A DNA stretch of 64,000 nt, taken from Neorickettsia helminthoeca str. Oregon. Lineage in GTDB: Bacteria > Pseudomonadota > Alphaproteobacteria > Rickettsiales > Anaplasmataceae. The DNA lies in the NCBI RefSeq assembly GCF_000632985.1, contig NZ_CP007481.1, forward strand, positions 310,001-374,000, in the 5' to 3' direction. Position numbers and translations under genes: made by a program. Shown one piece after another: positions 9,957 to 18,450 of the stretch. Each line of letters opens with the position of its first letter. The first letter of the stretch is position 1. Under the pieces are notes generated by a model. That model searched no databases. It had not been told where the DNA came from and saw only the letters and a list, made by a program, of their open reading frames with translations.

Positions 9957-10105
9957 TTCTCTTAAGCAGAGCTGGAGAAATCCCGGCAATGCATTCTCGT
10001 TGGAGGAATAGTTTATATGTTTTCCACGTATAAGGGTAACTTTTCCTCAAGCAGAGTTGGAGAAATCCCGAATTCTGGCAATGCATTTTTGTTGGAGACG
10101 CTACT
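9957..10105. repeat. Imperfect tandem duplication of the 3' end of the NDUFA9-like gene
   Basis: Bases 9961-10008 resemble 10046-10098, which encode the last residues of the minus-strand NDUFA9-like gene. Shared blocks are AAGCAGAGYTGGAGAAATCCCG and GGCAATGCATT, with a seven-base gap and several substitutions. The offset is 85-92 bases. The outer copy lies beyond the stop codon at 10013 and is a decayed relic. Confidence 0.75.
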
Positions 10106-10948
10106 ATACTTTAGCATTCTCACCTGTTCGCACGTCACTATTGGAGCAGTTCTACCATAAAGCAGTTTGTTCATCGGCTTGAATAGTGAAAACCCAATTA
10201 TCCTTGCCATGCAGAATATCAACCAGTATGGTACATGGAGGCATAACATCTTCATTTTCAGATTCTCACGAATTATTGAGCATATTTGTCCCAATGTATA
10301 CTCTTTCGGTCCGGTGACTGTATAAACCTTATTTCTCAGATTGTCATCCTGAACTACTCTACATACAAATCTTGACAGATCGGCTACATATACCGGTTGA
10401 AAGACCGCTTTCCCGCCCAATGGTAACGGTATGATACGTAATCGTTTGCCCAGCTTTATAAATGAATTAATGAAATTATCTTCTTCACCGAAAACAACAC
10501 TCGGCCTTATTATGATGCTATCAGGGAAAGCTGCCCTTACAGCGTTTTCTCCTTCGATTTTACTTTTTCCATAACGTGTAGTTCCAGCGCAGCCAACCAG
10601 TGCAGAGAAGTGGATGAATCTTTTTACACCGCACTCCGCCGAAATCTTCGCCAAAGCTCCGCACGCCAAATTATTGATCTCATCCATCGAGGAAGACGAA
10701 TTTCCACCTAAAATAGCGACTAGATTTATCACAATCTCAGATCCCATAATGCTGGTGCGTATATCATCAGGATTTCTTATATCACCTCTGCGAACCGAGA
10801 TTTGCCCTAGATTTCCTGATAACTTTAGTTCTTTCTCCTTGATCATCGAGCGCGAGACAACAGTGATCTGATAGTTCGCTTTAGCAAGTTCTCTTACTAC
10901 ATAAGGCCCTATGAAGCCGCTTCCACCGAATATAGTTATTTTTTTCAT
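10013..10948 (-). CDS. NDUFA9-like NAD(P)-binding protein (atypical SDR, complex I associated)
   Basis: Atypical short-chain dehydrogenase like the mitochondrial 39 kDa complex I subunit. The N-terminus KKITIFGGSGFIGPYVVREL is the GGxGFxG nucleotide motif. INLVAILGG and RFIHFSALVG follow, then YGKSKIEGE (the YxxxK counterpart) and SVVFGEEDNFIN. The length of 311 is typical. Homologues appear as complex I accessory subunits or assembly factors in alphaproteobacteria; whether this one is bound to complex I is inference. The region past the stop carries a decayed copy of the gene's own 3' end. Confidence 0.85.
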   Translation of the reverse strand: MKKITIFGGSGFIGPYVVRELAKANYQITVVSRSMIKEKELKLSGNLGQISVRRGDIRNPDDIRTSIMGSEIVINLVAILGGNSSSSMDEINNLACGALAKISAECGVKRFIHFSALVGCAGTTRYGKSKIEGENAVRAAFPDSIIIRPSVVFGEEDNFINSFIKLGKRLRIIPLPLGGKAVFQPVYVADLSRFVCRVVQDDNLRNKVYTVTGPKEYTLGQICSIIRENLKMKMLCLHVPYWLIFCMARIIGFSLFKPMNKLLYGRTAPIVTCEQVRMLKYSSVSNKNALPEFGISPTLLEEKLPLYVENI

Positions 10949-11389
10949 GGTGTAAAAAATAAAAATACCCGAGCAACCGTTTCCAGCTTCTTAAACTTGA
11001 GACCTGTTCGTATAGGTGGAAACGGCAGCCGCTCAAATCACGATGGACGTGAGTGTTTTAGTCTCCTTCAAGTTTTTCGTAGCTCAAAGTTTCGAGGCTT
11101 TTCACGCGTAGCCCAGGCATAGGATAGTCTTTCACAGTCTAAAACAGAAAGCAAGGTATCTGACTTGGTAGCACGTTTCCAGTATTTCTTTTTATGGATA
11201 TTGTAGTGGTTCAATTAAGGTAAAACGTCTACTGCTACTCGAATTGAGTGGATCGGTGATCGAAATTGCCTCGTACGAGAAGAATACCTTTTGTCGTGAG
11301 TTTACTACTTGAGTTATTGTATCTCTATTCTGTTAGGCTAATGCGTGTTTACTTTCGGTAATTTTCCGTAGCGAATCAGAGGATTCAAG
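10949..11389. other. Intergenic region, no gene seen
   Basis: About 440 bases between the start of the NDUFA9-like gene and the dead 3' end of dprA, both on the minus strand. I found no coding frame, tRNA, recognisable ncRNA or hairpin terminator. It presumably holds the promoter of the NDUFA9-like gene and decayed sequence. Confidence 0.5.
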
Positions 11390-12480
11390 TTATGAGTCGT
11401 ACAAGATGGAGACCTCATCCGCTATTAATCTGGATATTTTCCTCTCTATTTCTAGCTCAATGATTGCCTTTAGAAGAGTGCTTTCATTGAGATAAAGTCT
11501 GTGCATCAGTTCATACATGGAGACAGGAGTTAGTTCTAGTTGTTCTAGGATTTGAGCTTTGGTGTTTTTTATTTGTTCGGCATCATCTTCAAAGCTGCTG
11601 AAATGTGTGAATCCTTCTTCAGCATCCAAAAGAGTTAGATAATCAGTTGTCCTGCTTGTGTTGCGCAAGGTATTCAATACATCATATACATCTTCGATTA
11701 GTGTAGCACCCTGTTTGATCAGTCTATTGCCACCTGCAAATCTTTCATCCAATGGTGATCCAGAGGCGACAAAGATGGGTCTCCCTTGTGCTAAGGCGTA
11801 TTGTGCCGTGAGAAGAAGTGAACCAGGGCTCTCAGATGCTTCGATTACTACTATGCATTCTACCAGTCCTGAGATGATGCGATTTCTCCTAGTAAAATGT
11901 ATAGATTATCCGCGCTCTCCAAAAGGGACTTCTGTGATTACTAAGCCACCATTGTTGATGATAGAGTCTTTGACTCTCAACTGGATAATAACGATCTATG
12001 CCAGTTCCTATTGCAGCGATAGTCGGTAGACTCTTATTGATGATGCTATGAGCTGCTGCATCTATACCAGTAGCTAAACCAGAAACAATGCTGAATCCTT
12101 CATTTGCCAGATCAAAAGCGATTGAATAAGCAAAATTGCAACTATTTGTTATTGCATTCCTCGAGCCTATTATTCCTATGCTGGGTTTTCAGTAACTCCA
12201 CGTTTCCTTTGGTCGCAATGATAGGTGGTGCATCCCTGATTCTTCTGAGCTTGGAACTATATTTTTCCTCACACGACACGATGATGGTGCCATCGAAATC
12301 TTCAACTGCCTCTATTTCTTTCAAAATTGCAGTTTTTGTAGGTGAATTGATTTTCTTGCTTGTACGTTTTTGCAGCGTCGAAACCTGTATCAGAGCGTTC
12401 TCTGTCGTTTTGCGCAGTTTTAGCATCGAGTAGAAAGTAATCTCGCCTACTGTCCTGGATAACTGCATCAAGGAGATCAA
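11390..12480 (-). pseudogene. dprA: dprA remnant (DNA-processing protein A) with two frameshifts and a stop
   Basis: The three reading frames together give an almost full-length DprA (about 363 codons). The N-terminal part has SKLRRIRDAPPIIATKGN before the Rossmann-like domain. The middle has GIIGSRNAI, IVSGLATGIDAAAH and AIGTGIDRYYPVE. The C-terminal part has RRNRIISGL, LDERFAGGNRLIKQGA and the winged-helix tail. The first frameshift is at the run of four A on the coding strand (plus-strand 12186-12189). The second lies near 11963-11980. A TAA stop interrupts the frame at 11906-11908. DprA loads RecA on incoming single strands during transformation. With three lesions the gene is certainly non-functional as read. 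Confidence 0.92.
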
Positions 12481-12626
12481 GTCATTTCGAGATAAATTCT
12501 TAATAATTATAAAGTATTTCTAATATACTCTGCGTGAATTGTAAATCTTGGATGTATTTCTTGGCGTTAGCACCTTCTTAATTGCTATATACTAGAATCG
12601 ATGTAAAGGGAGGAGTTGTGTTCCAT

Positions 12627-13073
12627 ATGAATCAGAATTTCGTTGAGCGTCGCATCATGGGCCAGTTATGTGAATACTGGAAACAGATTCAAGGTGGGAA
12701 TAAGTTTCCTAAGAAAAGTGATCTAGATGTTGACGAGATAGGCCATATAATGCCTTACTGTGTGGTTGTGGATGTTCATCAGGATGATGGGAAGATAGAT
12801 TATCATGTTGGATATGTTGGTTCCAAGGTGAGGCAGTTTGCTGACAAGGGTATTTTTCATGAAACGTTCATACAATTTGTTTCACCAGATACAGAAACTT
12901 TCCAGGAGTACTTGGATGAGGTACTCGAAACTCAAGAGCCTATGACAGATTCAGGTGAAGCACTAAATGGCAATCAAGAAGAGGTCAGATTTAGACAATG
13001 CATCCTGCCACTCAGCGATGATGGGGAAAAGGTGACCTCAATGATCTGCGCGGTAAACTGCAAAATCTACTAG
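12627..13073 (+). CDS. PAS-domain protein (PAS_5/DUF1457-like)
   Basis: A 149-residue protein resembling the alphaproteobacterial PAS_5 family: IMGQLCEYWKQIQGGNKFPKKSDLDVDEIG, then PYCVVVDV, a strand-rich core and a C-terminal LPLSDDGEKVTSMICAVN, where the family typically has a similar LPL...G..I..I. There is no output domain, so it may act as a stand-alone sensor or partner-binding module. A strong GGGAGGAG lies about 12 bases before the ATG at 12627; a GTG four codons upstream is an alternative start closer to it. It converges on tRNA-Glu. Confidence 0.7.
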   Translation: MNQNFVERRIMGQLCEYWKQIQGGNKFPKKSDLDVDEIGHIMPYCVVVDVHQDDGKIDYHVGYVGSKVRQFADKGIFHETFIQFVSPDTETFQEYLDEVLETQEPMTDSGEALNGNQEEVRFRQCILPLSDDGEKVTSMICAVNCKIY

Positions 13074-13106
13074 GTCAACGCAGATAAGAAAAAAGAACTG
13101 GATATG

Positions 13107-13178
13107 TGACTCCTACGGGAATCGAACCCGTGTTTCCACCGTGAAAGGGTGATGTCCTAACCGCTAGACGAAGGAGCC
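13107..13178 (-). tRNA. tRNA-Glu (TTC)
   Basis: On the minus strand the sequence begins GGCTCCTTCGTCTAGCGGTT and folds as a cloverleaf. The acceptor GGCTCCT pairs with AGGAGTC (one G-T). The anticodon loop CTTTCAC gives TTC, and the T-arm has GGTTCGATTCC. The discriminator is A and no CCA is encoded. Confidence 0.97.
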
Positions 13179-13243
13179 AGAAAGCGCTAAAGCACGGGAC
13201 AAAGCTTAAGCTATACTGGCTTTGTTGTCAATATTGATAGAAA

Positions 13244-13819
13244 TTAAACCTCTGAAGAAGCATCCTCTTCGAGATGGCGCCTCTTTATTTTTAGTGCTTT
13301 TTTTGTTGCCATGTCGAATTTAAGCCTAGATAAATGAGATATGAAAAGTTTTCCGTCGATATGATCAATCTCATGTTGTATGCACCGTCCCAGCCAACCG
13401 TTTGCCTTTAAGACAGTCTCTTTTCCATCATAACCCAGATACTTAACGGTGATTGCATCAGGACGGCTTACTTCATATTTCTGTTCCGGTACAGACAGGC
13501 ATCCCTCATAAGCGAGAACATGATTTTCGGAGAACTCAATTATTTCAGGATTAGCCATGTAGTACGGGCCTCCGCAACTCGTGTAATCAGGATGGTCAAG
13601 TGGTGAATAACGCCATTCCTTTCCTTCTGAGATGTCGACAACGATGATCCTCTTCAGTACACCAACTTGAACCGCCGCTAGACCTATTCCACCGGATTCA
13701 TACATTGTTTCGAGCATATCATCCATGAATTTTTTTGTTTCGTTACATACACTATCTACAGGTTCGGAGACCATCTGGAGCCTTGGATCGGGAGCTATGA
13801 CTAATGTTAATAATGTCAC
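13244..13819 (-). CDS. def: Peptide deformylase
   Basis: Removes the formyl group from the initiator methionine of nascent proteins. All three family motifs are present: [11 protein letters not shown] (residues 43-53), YEGCLSVP with metal ligand Cys107, and QHEIDHIDG with His149, Glu150 and His153. The 191-residue length includes a basic C-terminal tail. There is a modest insertion (about residues 66-88, rich in Tyr, Asp and Gly) between motifs 1 and 2. It stands between tRNA-Glu and tRNA-Val, all on the minus strand. Confidence 0.96.
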   Translation of the reverse strand: MTLLTLVIAPDPRLQMVSEPVDSVCNETKKFMDDMLETMYESGGIGLAAVQVGVLKRIIVVDISEGKEWRYSPLDHPDYTSCGGPYYMANPEIIEFSENHVLAYEGCLSVPEQKYEVSRPDAITVKYLGYDGKETVLKANGWLGRCIQHEIDHIDGKLFISHLSRLKFDMATKKALKIKRRHLEEDASSEV

Positions 13820-14161
13820 GAGAAATTTCTCAGCGGTGAAAATACATACGCCAGTGTATTATGTAAGAACTTTTATGTAAAGATTTACCAGACCCTTAAG
13901 TGAGGGGATCACAAGCGCATATAGCTGAATTACTTCATAAAAGGGTCAGGCGGACTCATCCTCAACTTCTCATTGCAAGTAAGATGGGAAACTCCAACTA
14001 CACAGAGTCGACCCACACGACGGAGCAGGACCTCCAATGCGCAAACCAGAGGAAGCGATTTGAGCACGACCCACATGATGAATCAACTTCAATAGAGCAG
14101 ATACAAACCAGAGGAAATAACCACCAGCATATAGAGCCAGACCCGCTCAACATGAAAGAAG
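13820..14161. other. Intergenic region with degenerate direct repeats of about 60 bp
   Basis: A stretch between def and tRNA-Val without a convincing gene. CAAACCAGAGGAA occurs at 14042 and 14104, and GACCCACACGA / GACCCACATGA / GACCCGCTCA at 14010, 14068 and 14140, so two to three degenerate repeats of 58-72 bases are visible. A GTG-initiated open frame (13900-14205, hydrophilic, Gln/His/Arg-rich) spans them but runs into the tRNA, which argues against it being a gene. Confidence 0.55.
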
Positions 14162-14237
14162 TGGTGGGTAGTAACGGGCTCGAACCGCTGACCTCCTCGG
14201 TGTAAACGAGATGCTCTACCAACTGAGCTAACCACCC
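14162..14237 (-). tRNA. tRNA-Val (TAC)
   Basis: On the minus strand it begins GGGTGGTTAGCTCAGTTGGT. The acceptor stem GGGTGGT pairs with ACTACCC. The anticodon loop GTTTACAC gives TAC, and the T-arm is GGTTCGAGCCC. The CCA end is encoded (14162-14164). Confidence 0.97.
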
Positions 14238-14443
14238 AATGAAGTACATTGTATATTCGTTTTTCGCTGCATGTAAAGTCGAGTTCTATGATTAGGAAGT
14301 CCTTCGCATGGATTATTTTTGCCTTGGTAGAATCCCTATAAGTCGCTACCACCGCTCGGATAAATATAGATCCGGATTAATAGCTATTTGCCGATCAGTA
14401 TCCAGGAGTGATATCATCCAGGAGTTGGATTCAGAATATCAAA

Positions 14444-15412
14444 ATGATTACCACACCTTTTGTTCGCTTGAGAAGGATTCGTGAAAATCCTATTATGCGG
14501 GATCTAGTTGCGGATACCTTCATCTCTCCATCACAGTTTATTTTTCCAGTGTTCGTTGTGGAGGGTGAGAATCTTGAGTTATCGGTCGAAGAAATGCTCG
14601 GAGTAAATGTATACTCAATCGATATGTTGGGAAAAGTAATAGATCGCGCCTTATCCTGCGGGGTACGTAGTTTCATGCTCTTCCCGAGAGTAGATGAGTC
14701 TAAGAAAAGTGATAACGCTGAAGAAGCATACAACCCAGATAATCTAATTTGTCGCGCTGTACGCGGGCTTAGGGAACGCTTCAGTAGCGAAATAGTCATA
14801 ATCACTGATGTTGCAGCTGATCCCTACACAATCAGCGGCCATGATGGATTACTACAGAATGGGAAAATCCTCAATGATGAAACATTAGAATTACTAGCGA
14901 AACAAGCGTTGGTACAGGTTGCTGCCGGTAGTGATATGATTGCACCATCAGATATGATGGATGGAAGGATCCTTGCAATCCGGAATGCCCTGGATCTTGG
15001 AAACCTTAGTAGCGTTCCCATCCTATCTTACTCAGTGAAATACGCATCCAAACTGTACAAACCGTTTAGAAGCGCCATAGGAGTAAATAAAGGCCCAATA
15101 GATAAACGAAGTTATCAAGTGGACTGCAGGAATTCTGGTGAGGCTATGCGAGAAATAGAAGTGGACATAGCTGAAGGGGCGGATATTGTAATGATAAAAC
15201 CAGCAAACTTATTCCTCGATGTCATAGGGAAGGCTGTGGATCAATTTTCTGTTCCGATCTTTGCATATCAGGTGAGTGGTGAGTATCAGATGTTCAGGCA
15301 ATACGGTGGAATAGAAATGTTAATAGAATCACTTATTGGAATAAAAAGAGCAGGTGTGAGCTCGATTTGTACATATGCTGCCATTGAGGTCGCGGAATAC
15401 TTGAAGCCCTAG
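14444..15412 (+). CDS. hemB: Delta-aminolevulinic acid dehydratase (porphobilinogen synthase)
   Basis: Condenses two aminolevulinates into porphobilinogen. Starting at the ATG at 14444 the protein has 322 residues. The Schiff-base lysines are Lys199 (SYSVKYASK) and Lys252 (MIKPANLFLD). The metal loop at residues 121-135 reads TDVAADPYTISGHDG: the three zinc-binding cysteines of the E. coli type are absent and the Asp-rich pattern of Mg/K-dependent alphaproteobacterial enzymes is present. A GTG at 14408 would add 12 unconserved residues. It diverges from tRNA-Val and converges on the YihY gene. Confidence 0.96.
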   Translation: MITTPFVRLRRIRENPIMRDLVADTFISPSQFIFPVFVVEGENLELSVEEMLGVNVYSIDMLGKVIDRALSCGVRSFMLFPRVDESKKSDNAEEAYNPDNLICRAVRGLRERFSSEIVIITDVAADPYTISGHDGLLQNGKILNDETLELLAKQALVQVAAGSDMIAPSDMMDGRILAIRNALDLGNLSSVPILSYSVKYASKLYKPFRSAIGVNKGPIDKRSYQVDCRNSGEAMREIEVDIAEGADIVMIKPANLFLDVIGKAVDQFSVPIFAYQVSGEYQMFRQYGGIEMLIESLIGIKRAGVSSICTYAAIEVAEYLKP

Positions 15413-15490
15413 GTATCTGTACAATTTTCCGCCGTCCTTTGATCAGGATTCTAGGATCGCCGTATCCTTGATGGAGGTGTTTCTTTATAC

Positions 15491-16345
15491 TCACCATCCA
15501 CTGAAGTTGTCATCACCGAGTCGCTTATTCAGCGCATTTAGCTCCGCTCCGTATATAAAGCACAAGTTGATGAGATAGAAGTATGTCATTATCACAATTA
15601 TCCCCGCGATGCTGCCATATATCAGGCTCATCTGAGTAAATGAGCGTAAGTAAAATGAAAACGAAACTGAAGTAATAATCCATAGTGCCACTACCGCCAC
15701 ACTCCCAGGGATGACATCAATGAATTTCTGTCTTTCCTTTGGAAAAAAAATGTACAGGGCCGCAACAAAAAAAAACATGCAGAACGTCGTGAGAATATTG
15801 TACGGAATCCAATCCGGTTTCACGACCAAGGAAAGGAATTTCAAGTTCTTCGTCAGCAGAGGATATATCGTCGGAAATAACAAGAAGAGCAAAATAGTCA
15901 TGGAGATCATAAGAAACTGTACTATGCTTATGCATCTTCTGAAGATGTATTCATACACCAAGGCATCAGTACTGAAATTATAAGCTCTATTCACTGCAGC
16001 TTTGAGTCCCTCGACTATGGATGATGCAGTCCATATCGCACCGAGAATCGTAAAAGTAAGTAGACTTTGAGTTGGGCCTTCGAGGATTTCCTTGATGTAG
16101 GGCATTATACCTTCGATGATGTTTTCCGGAACGCCATCTATGAAAAGGGAAAGTAATTTCCTTGTGATTTCGTATGATGATTCATCTACGATGCTACCTA
16201 TGTGTCCCGCAACGGCAGTAAAAAAAAACAAAAATGGAAAAATCGATAATAGCAGCAAAAACGATAAGTAACCCGCATACTCAGAACCACCATGGTAAAG
16301 CATGTTGTAAAGAGATATCTTTAATAGGATAAAAATCCGCTTCAT
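15491..16345 (-). CDS. YihY/BrkB-family inner-membrane protein
   Basis: A 284-residue multi-span membrane protein with about six hydrophobic helices. The family signature is present: YHGGSEYAGYLSFLLLLSIFPFLFFFTA in the first helix region, ILGAIWTASSIVEGLKAAVNRAYN in the middle, and a C-terminal YGSIAGIIVIMTYFYLINLCFIYGAELNA. This family was once called ribonuclease BN or serum-resistance protein BrkB; its real function is unsettled (a transporter or export role is suggested). Tail-to-tail with hemB. Confidence 0.85.
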   Translation of the reverse strand: MKRIFILLKISLYNMLYHGGSEYAGYLSFLLLLSIFPFLFFFTAVAGHIGSIVDESSYEITRKLLSLFIDGVPENIIEGIMPYIKEILEGPTQSLLTFTILGAIWTASSIVEGLKAAVNRAYNFSTDALVYEYIFRRCISIVQFLMISMTILLFLLFPTIYPLLTKNLKFLSLVVKPDWIPYNILTTFCMFFFVAALYIFFPKERQKFIDVIPGSVAVVALWIITSVSFSFYLRSFTQMSLIYGSIAGIIVIMTYFYLINLCFIYGAELNALNKRLGDDNFSGW

Positions 16346-16455
16346 ATGTTTTGTTGGCTTAGCTACTCCTGGAGAGACAAGTATAAATACTAATCAGATT
16401 ATTTGACTTTTCCAGAATTCTAGCAGACCATGCGATTATAGGAACTAGTTCTCAT

Positions 16456-17187
16456 ATGAGTCCCCTAAAGCAATTTGAAGTATTTCCAATTTTCGCACTT
16501 CCTGATTTTTTCGGTTGGAATGTGGATTTCACTAACTCCTCACTGTACATGGTGTTGGCAGTTGTCCTGGCTTCGCTCTTTCTTTTTTCTGGTATAGTGC
16601 GGACCAGGATTGTACCGGGTTCGATGCAGTCTTTTATTGAGATCGTCTATAACTTCGTTGCGGACATTGTGAAAAGCAATTGCGGTAAGGCGGGTTTAGA
16701 TTACCTACCTCTGATCTTCACGGTATTTTTATATATACTTTTCGCTAATTTAGCCGGAATGCTTCCTTTGCCCATGAGTTTCACCGTGACGAGCCATATA
16801 GTAGTGACCCTAGCACTGGCAATTGTGGTCTTCGTCTACGTGACCGTGATCGGATTCAGGAAACAGGGAAAGGCTTTTTTTTCGATCTTCCTCCCTAACG
16901 GAACACCTCTTTGGATTGCTCCTCTGATGATTCTTCTCGAGGTCTGTACTTATTTTTTTAGACCTATCAGTCTGGCGATAAGGTTGACTGCGAATATGAT
17001 TGCGGGTCACACGATTCTGAAGGTCATTGCTGGATTCGTTCAACCAATTTCGCTGCTAGTCAGCCCTTTATCTTTTGCATTTGTGGTGGTACTAATAGTC
17101 TTTGAGGTGTTTATTGCAATGTTGCAGGCATACATTTTTGTTGTATTGGTCTGCGTTTATCTGAATGACTCGTTGGTTAGACACTGA
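16456..17187 (+). CDS. atpB: ATP synthase Fo subunit a
   Basis: Proton-channel subunit of the F-type ATP synthase in the inner membrane. The essential arginine lies in the conserved helix RPISLAIRLTANMIAGH. FANLAGMLPLP precedes it in the family order. The 243-residue length and five or six hydrophobic helices are typical. It is the first gene of an operon with atpE, b' and b, spaced 25 bases from atpE. The F1 genes are not here, as in other alphaproteobacteria, where Fo and F1 loci are split. Confidence 0.96.
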   Translation: MSPLKQFEVFPIFALPDFFGWNVDFTNSSLYMVLAVVLASLFLFSGIVRTRIVPGSMQSFIEIVYNFVADIVKSNCGKAGLDYLPLIFTVFLYILFANLAGMLPLPMSFTVTSHIVVTLALAIVVFVYVTVIGFRKQGKAFFSIFLPNGTPLWIAPLMILLEVCTYFFRPISLAIRLTANMIAGHTILKVIAGFVQPISLLVSPLSFAFVVVLIVFEVFIAMLQAYIFVVLVCVYLNDSLVRH

Positions 17188-17212
17188 TTTATTTATTTTT
17201 ATGAATTGACCT

Positions 17213-17440
17213 ATGGAACTCGAAGGGCTTAAGTTTTTGGGAATTGGATTCTCCGTGATTGGAATGTTGGGCGCTGCTCTTGGTGTAAGTAATATCTTCT
17301 CTATGATGCTCAATGGTATTGCTAGAAACCCGGAATCCGAGGAAAAATTGAAAAAATACGTTTATGCAGGAGCGGCTCTTACTGAAGCAATGGGTCTTTT
17401 CTCGTTTGTCCTTGCCTTATTGTTGATCTTCGTAGTGTAG
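17213..17440 (+). CDS. atpE: ATP synthase Fo subunit c
   Basis: Ring-forming proteolipid of 75 residues with two transmembrane helices. The polar loop ARNPE is at 38-41, and the proton-carrying Glu58 sits in [13 protein letters not shown]. The first helix has [16 protein letters not shown]. The stop codon is directly followed by the ATG of the b' subunit at 17441, with no gap. Confidence 0.97.
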   Translation: MELEGLKFLGIGFSVIGMLGAALGVSNIFSMMLNGIARNPESEEKLKKYVYAGAALTEAMGLFSFVLALLLIFVV

Positions 17441-17974
17441 ATGCCTCAGTTCGATATATCTACCTATTTTGGTCAGATATTTTGGTTCTTCATATCCTTC
17501 TTCCTGTTGTATTTTTTTGTTAGATTTGTCTTCCTCCCTAAACTGAGCGTGTCGCTCGGTACCCGAGCAGCATTCCTCGGGGAAAATAAAAGACTCCTCG
17601 AGGATATTAACTCAGACCTTGTGCGTTTTAAGGAAAAGCGCGACGCTGCTTTATCTGATGCTAGGTTCGCTGCCGAGAACATTCTGAAGGATGCGAGTAT
17701 AGCTATATCTCAATTGGAAAAGTCGGCAAACGAAAAGCTCTCAGCGATTGTCGCTGATTTGAGAGAGGAGAATGTTGCGCTTATCAATAATTTTCTTGCT
17801 GACAATGCTGATGTTCTTGAGCAGCTCTTTTTTGAGCTTTCGCTGGATTGCTATGTTGTAGTTTATGGTCGATTCATGCCTCAGAGTGCTGATACTGATT
17901 CTCTTAGACATAGGGTGTCGAGTGATTTTACTTCTATCTTTGAAAAGTTCCGAAAATGTCAGTCGAGAGTATAG
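17441..17974 (+). CDS. ATP synthase Fo subunit b' (peripheral stalk)
   Basis: Second b-type stalk subunit found in alphaproteobacteria. The N-terminus MPQFDISTYFGQIFWFFISF is the characteristic b' opening with one membrane helix up to about residue 30, then FLPKLSVSLGTR and a long charged helix rich in Glu, Lys and Arg. The 177-residue length fits. The 3' end overlaps the following b subunit by 19 bases. The C-terminal third is less coiled-coil-like than usual. Confidence 0.9.
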   Translation: MPQFDISTYFGQIFWFFISFFLLYFFVRFVFLPKLSVSLGTRAAFLGENKRLLEDINSDLVRFKEKRDAALSDARFAAENILKDASIAISQLEKSANEKLSAIVADLREENVALINNFLADNADVLEQLFFELSLDCYVVVYGRFMPQSADTDSLRHRVSSDFTSIFEKFRKCQSRV

Positions 17975-18450
17975 TAATAAATGTTGCTTTTGTTGCAGCT
18001 GTGTCGCTGCTTTTCAGGCCCGTCACTAAGGCAATAAGGAACATTCTAGATAAGTACTCCAAGGGGATTGCGACTGGAGTTGATTCACTCGAGGAGCGGC
18101 TCCATGTGGCTAAGGAGTCCTTGAGGTCTGCAATCCAGAGTAGTGCTCAGCTTGATGATGAGGTGGAGGAAATACTGGCTCGCGCAAAAACCCGTGCAGC
18201 CAAGATCACTGAAGCTGGTAAAAAAAGAATAGAGAAAGAGTTTGCTTCTGCTTTGGAGAGAGCACGAGTTGCTATTACAGAGGAGAATCGAATTTTTCTT
18301 GTAAGGCTGAAGCTTTCTTTGATGGATGAAGTCTGTGCTTTTGTTAAGGATTTTGGCATAAAATCCATACAAAACAGTGAGCATGAGGTCATGATTAGCC
18401 GCATGACGGAACAACTTTCGATGAATTTCACTAGGTTAAAAGAGAAGTGA
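17956..18450 (+). CDS. atpF: ATP synthase Fo subunit b (peripheral stalk)
   Basis: A 164-residue stalk subunit: short N-terminal hydrophobic stretch, then LFRPVTKAIRNILDKYSKGI, and a long Glu/Arg/Ala-rich helix with LARAKTRAAKITEAGKKR. It overlaps b' upstream by 19 bases and the frataxin gene downstream by four (GTGA), so all three are translationally coupled. The membrane anchor is short compared with classical b subunits, but the operon position and the paired b/b' layout support the call. Confidence 0.88.
   Translation: MSVESIVINVAFVAAVSLLFRPVTKAIRNILDKYSKGIATGVDSLEERLHVAKESLRSAIQSSAQLDDEVEEILARAKTRAAKITEAGKKRIEKEFASALERARVAITEENRIFLVRLKLSLMDEVCAFVKDFGIKSIQNSEHEVMISRMTEQLSMNFTRLKEK

Noticed and set aside
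10949-11389. Possible structured RNA (SRP RNA, RNase P RNA or tmRNA) in the 440-base gap
   Set aside because: None of the conserved cores of these RNAs could be found on either strand.
11658-12029. 123-codon plus-strand open frame
   Set aside because: Antisense shadow of the dprA remnant; the minus strand reads clear DprA motifs.
13900-14205. GTG-initiated 101-codon open frame as a real gene
   Set aside because: Its 3' third lies on the tRNA-Val gene and it contains degenerate repeats; kept only as a low-confidence observation.
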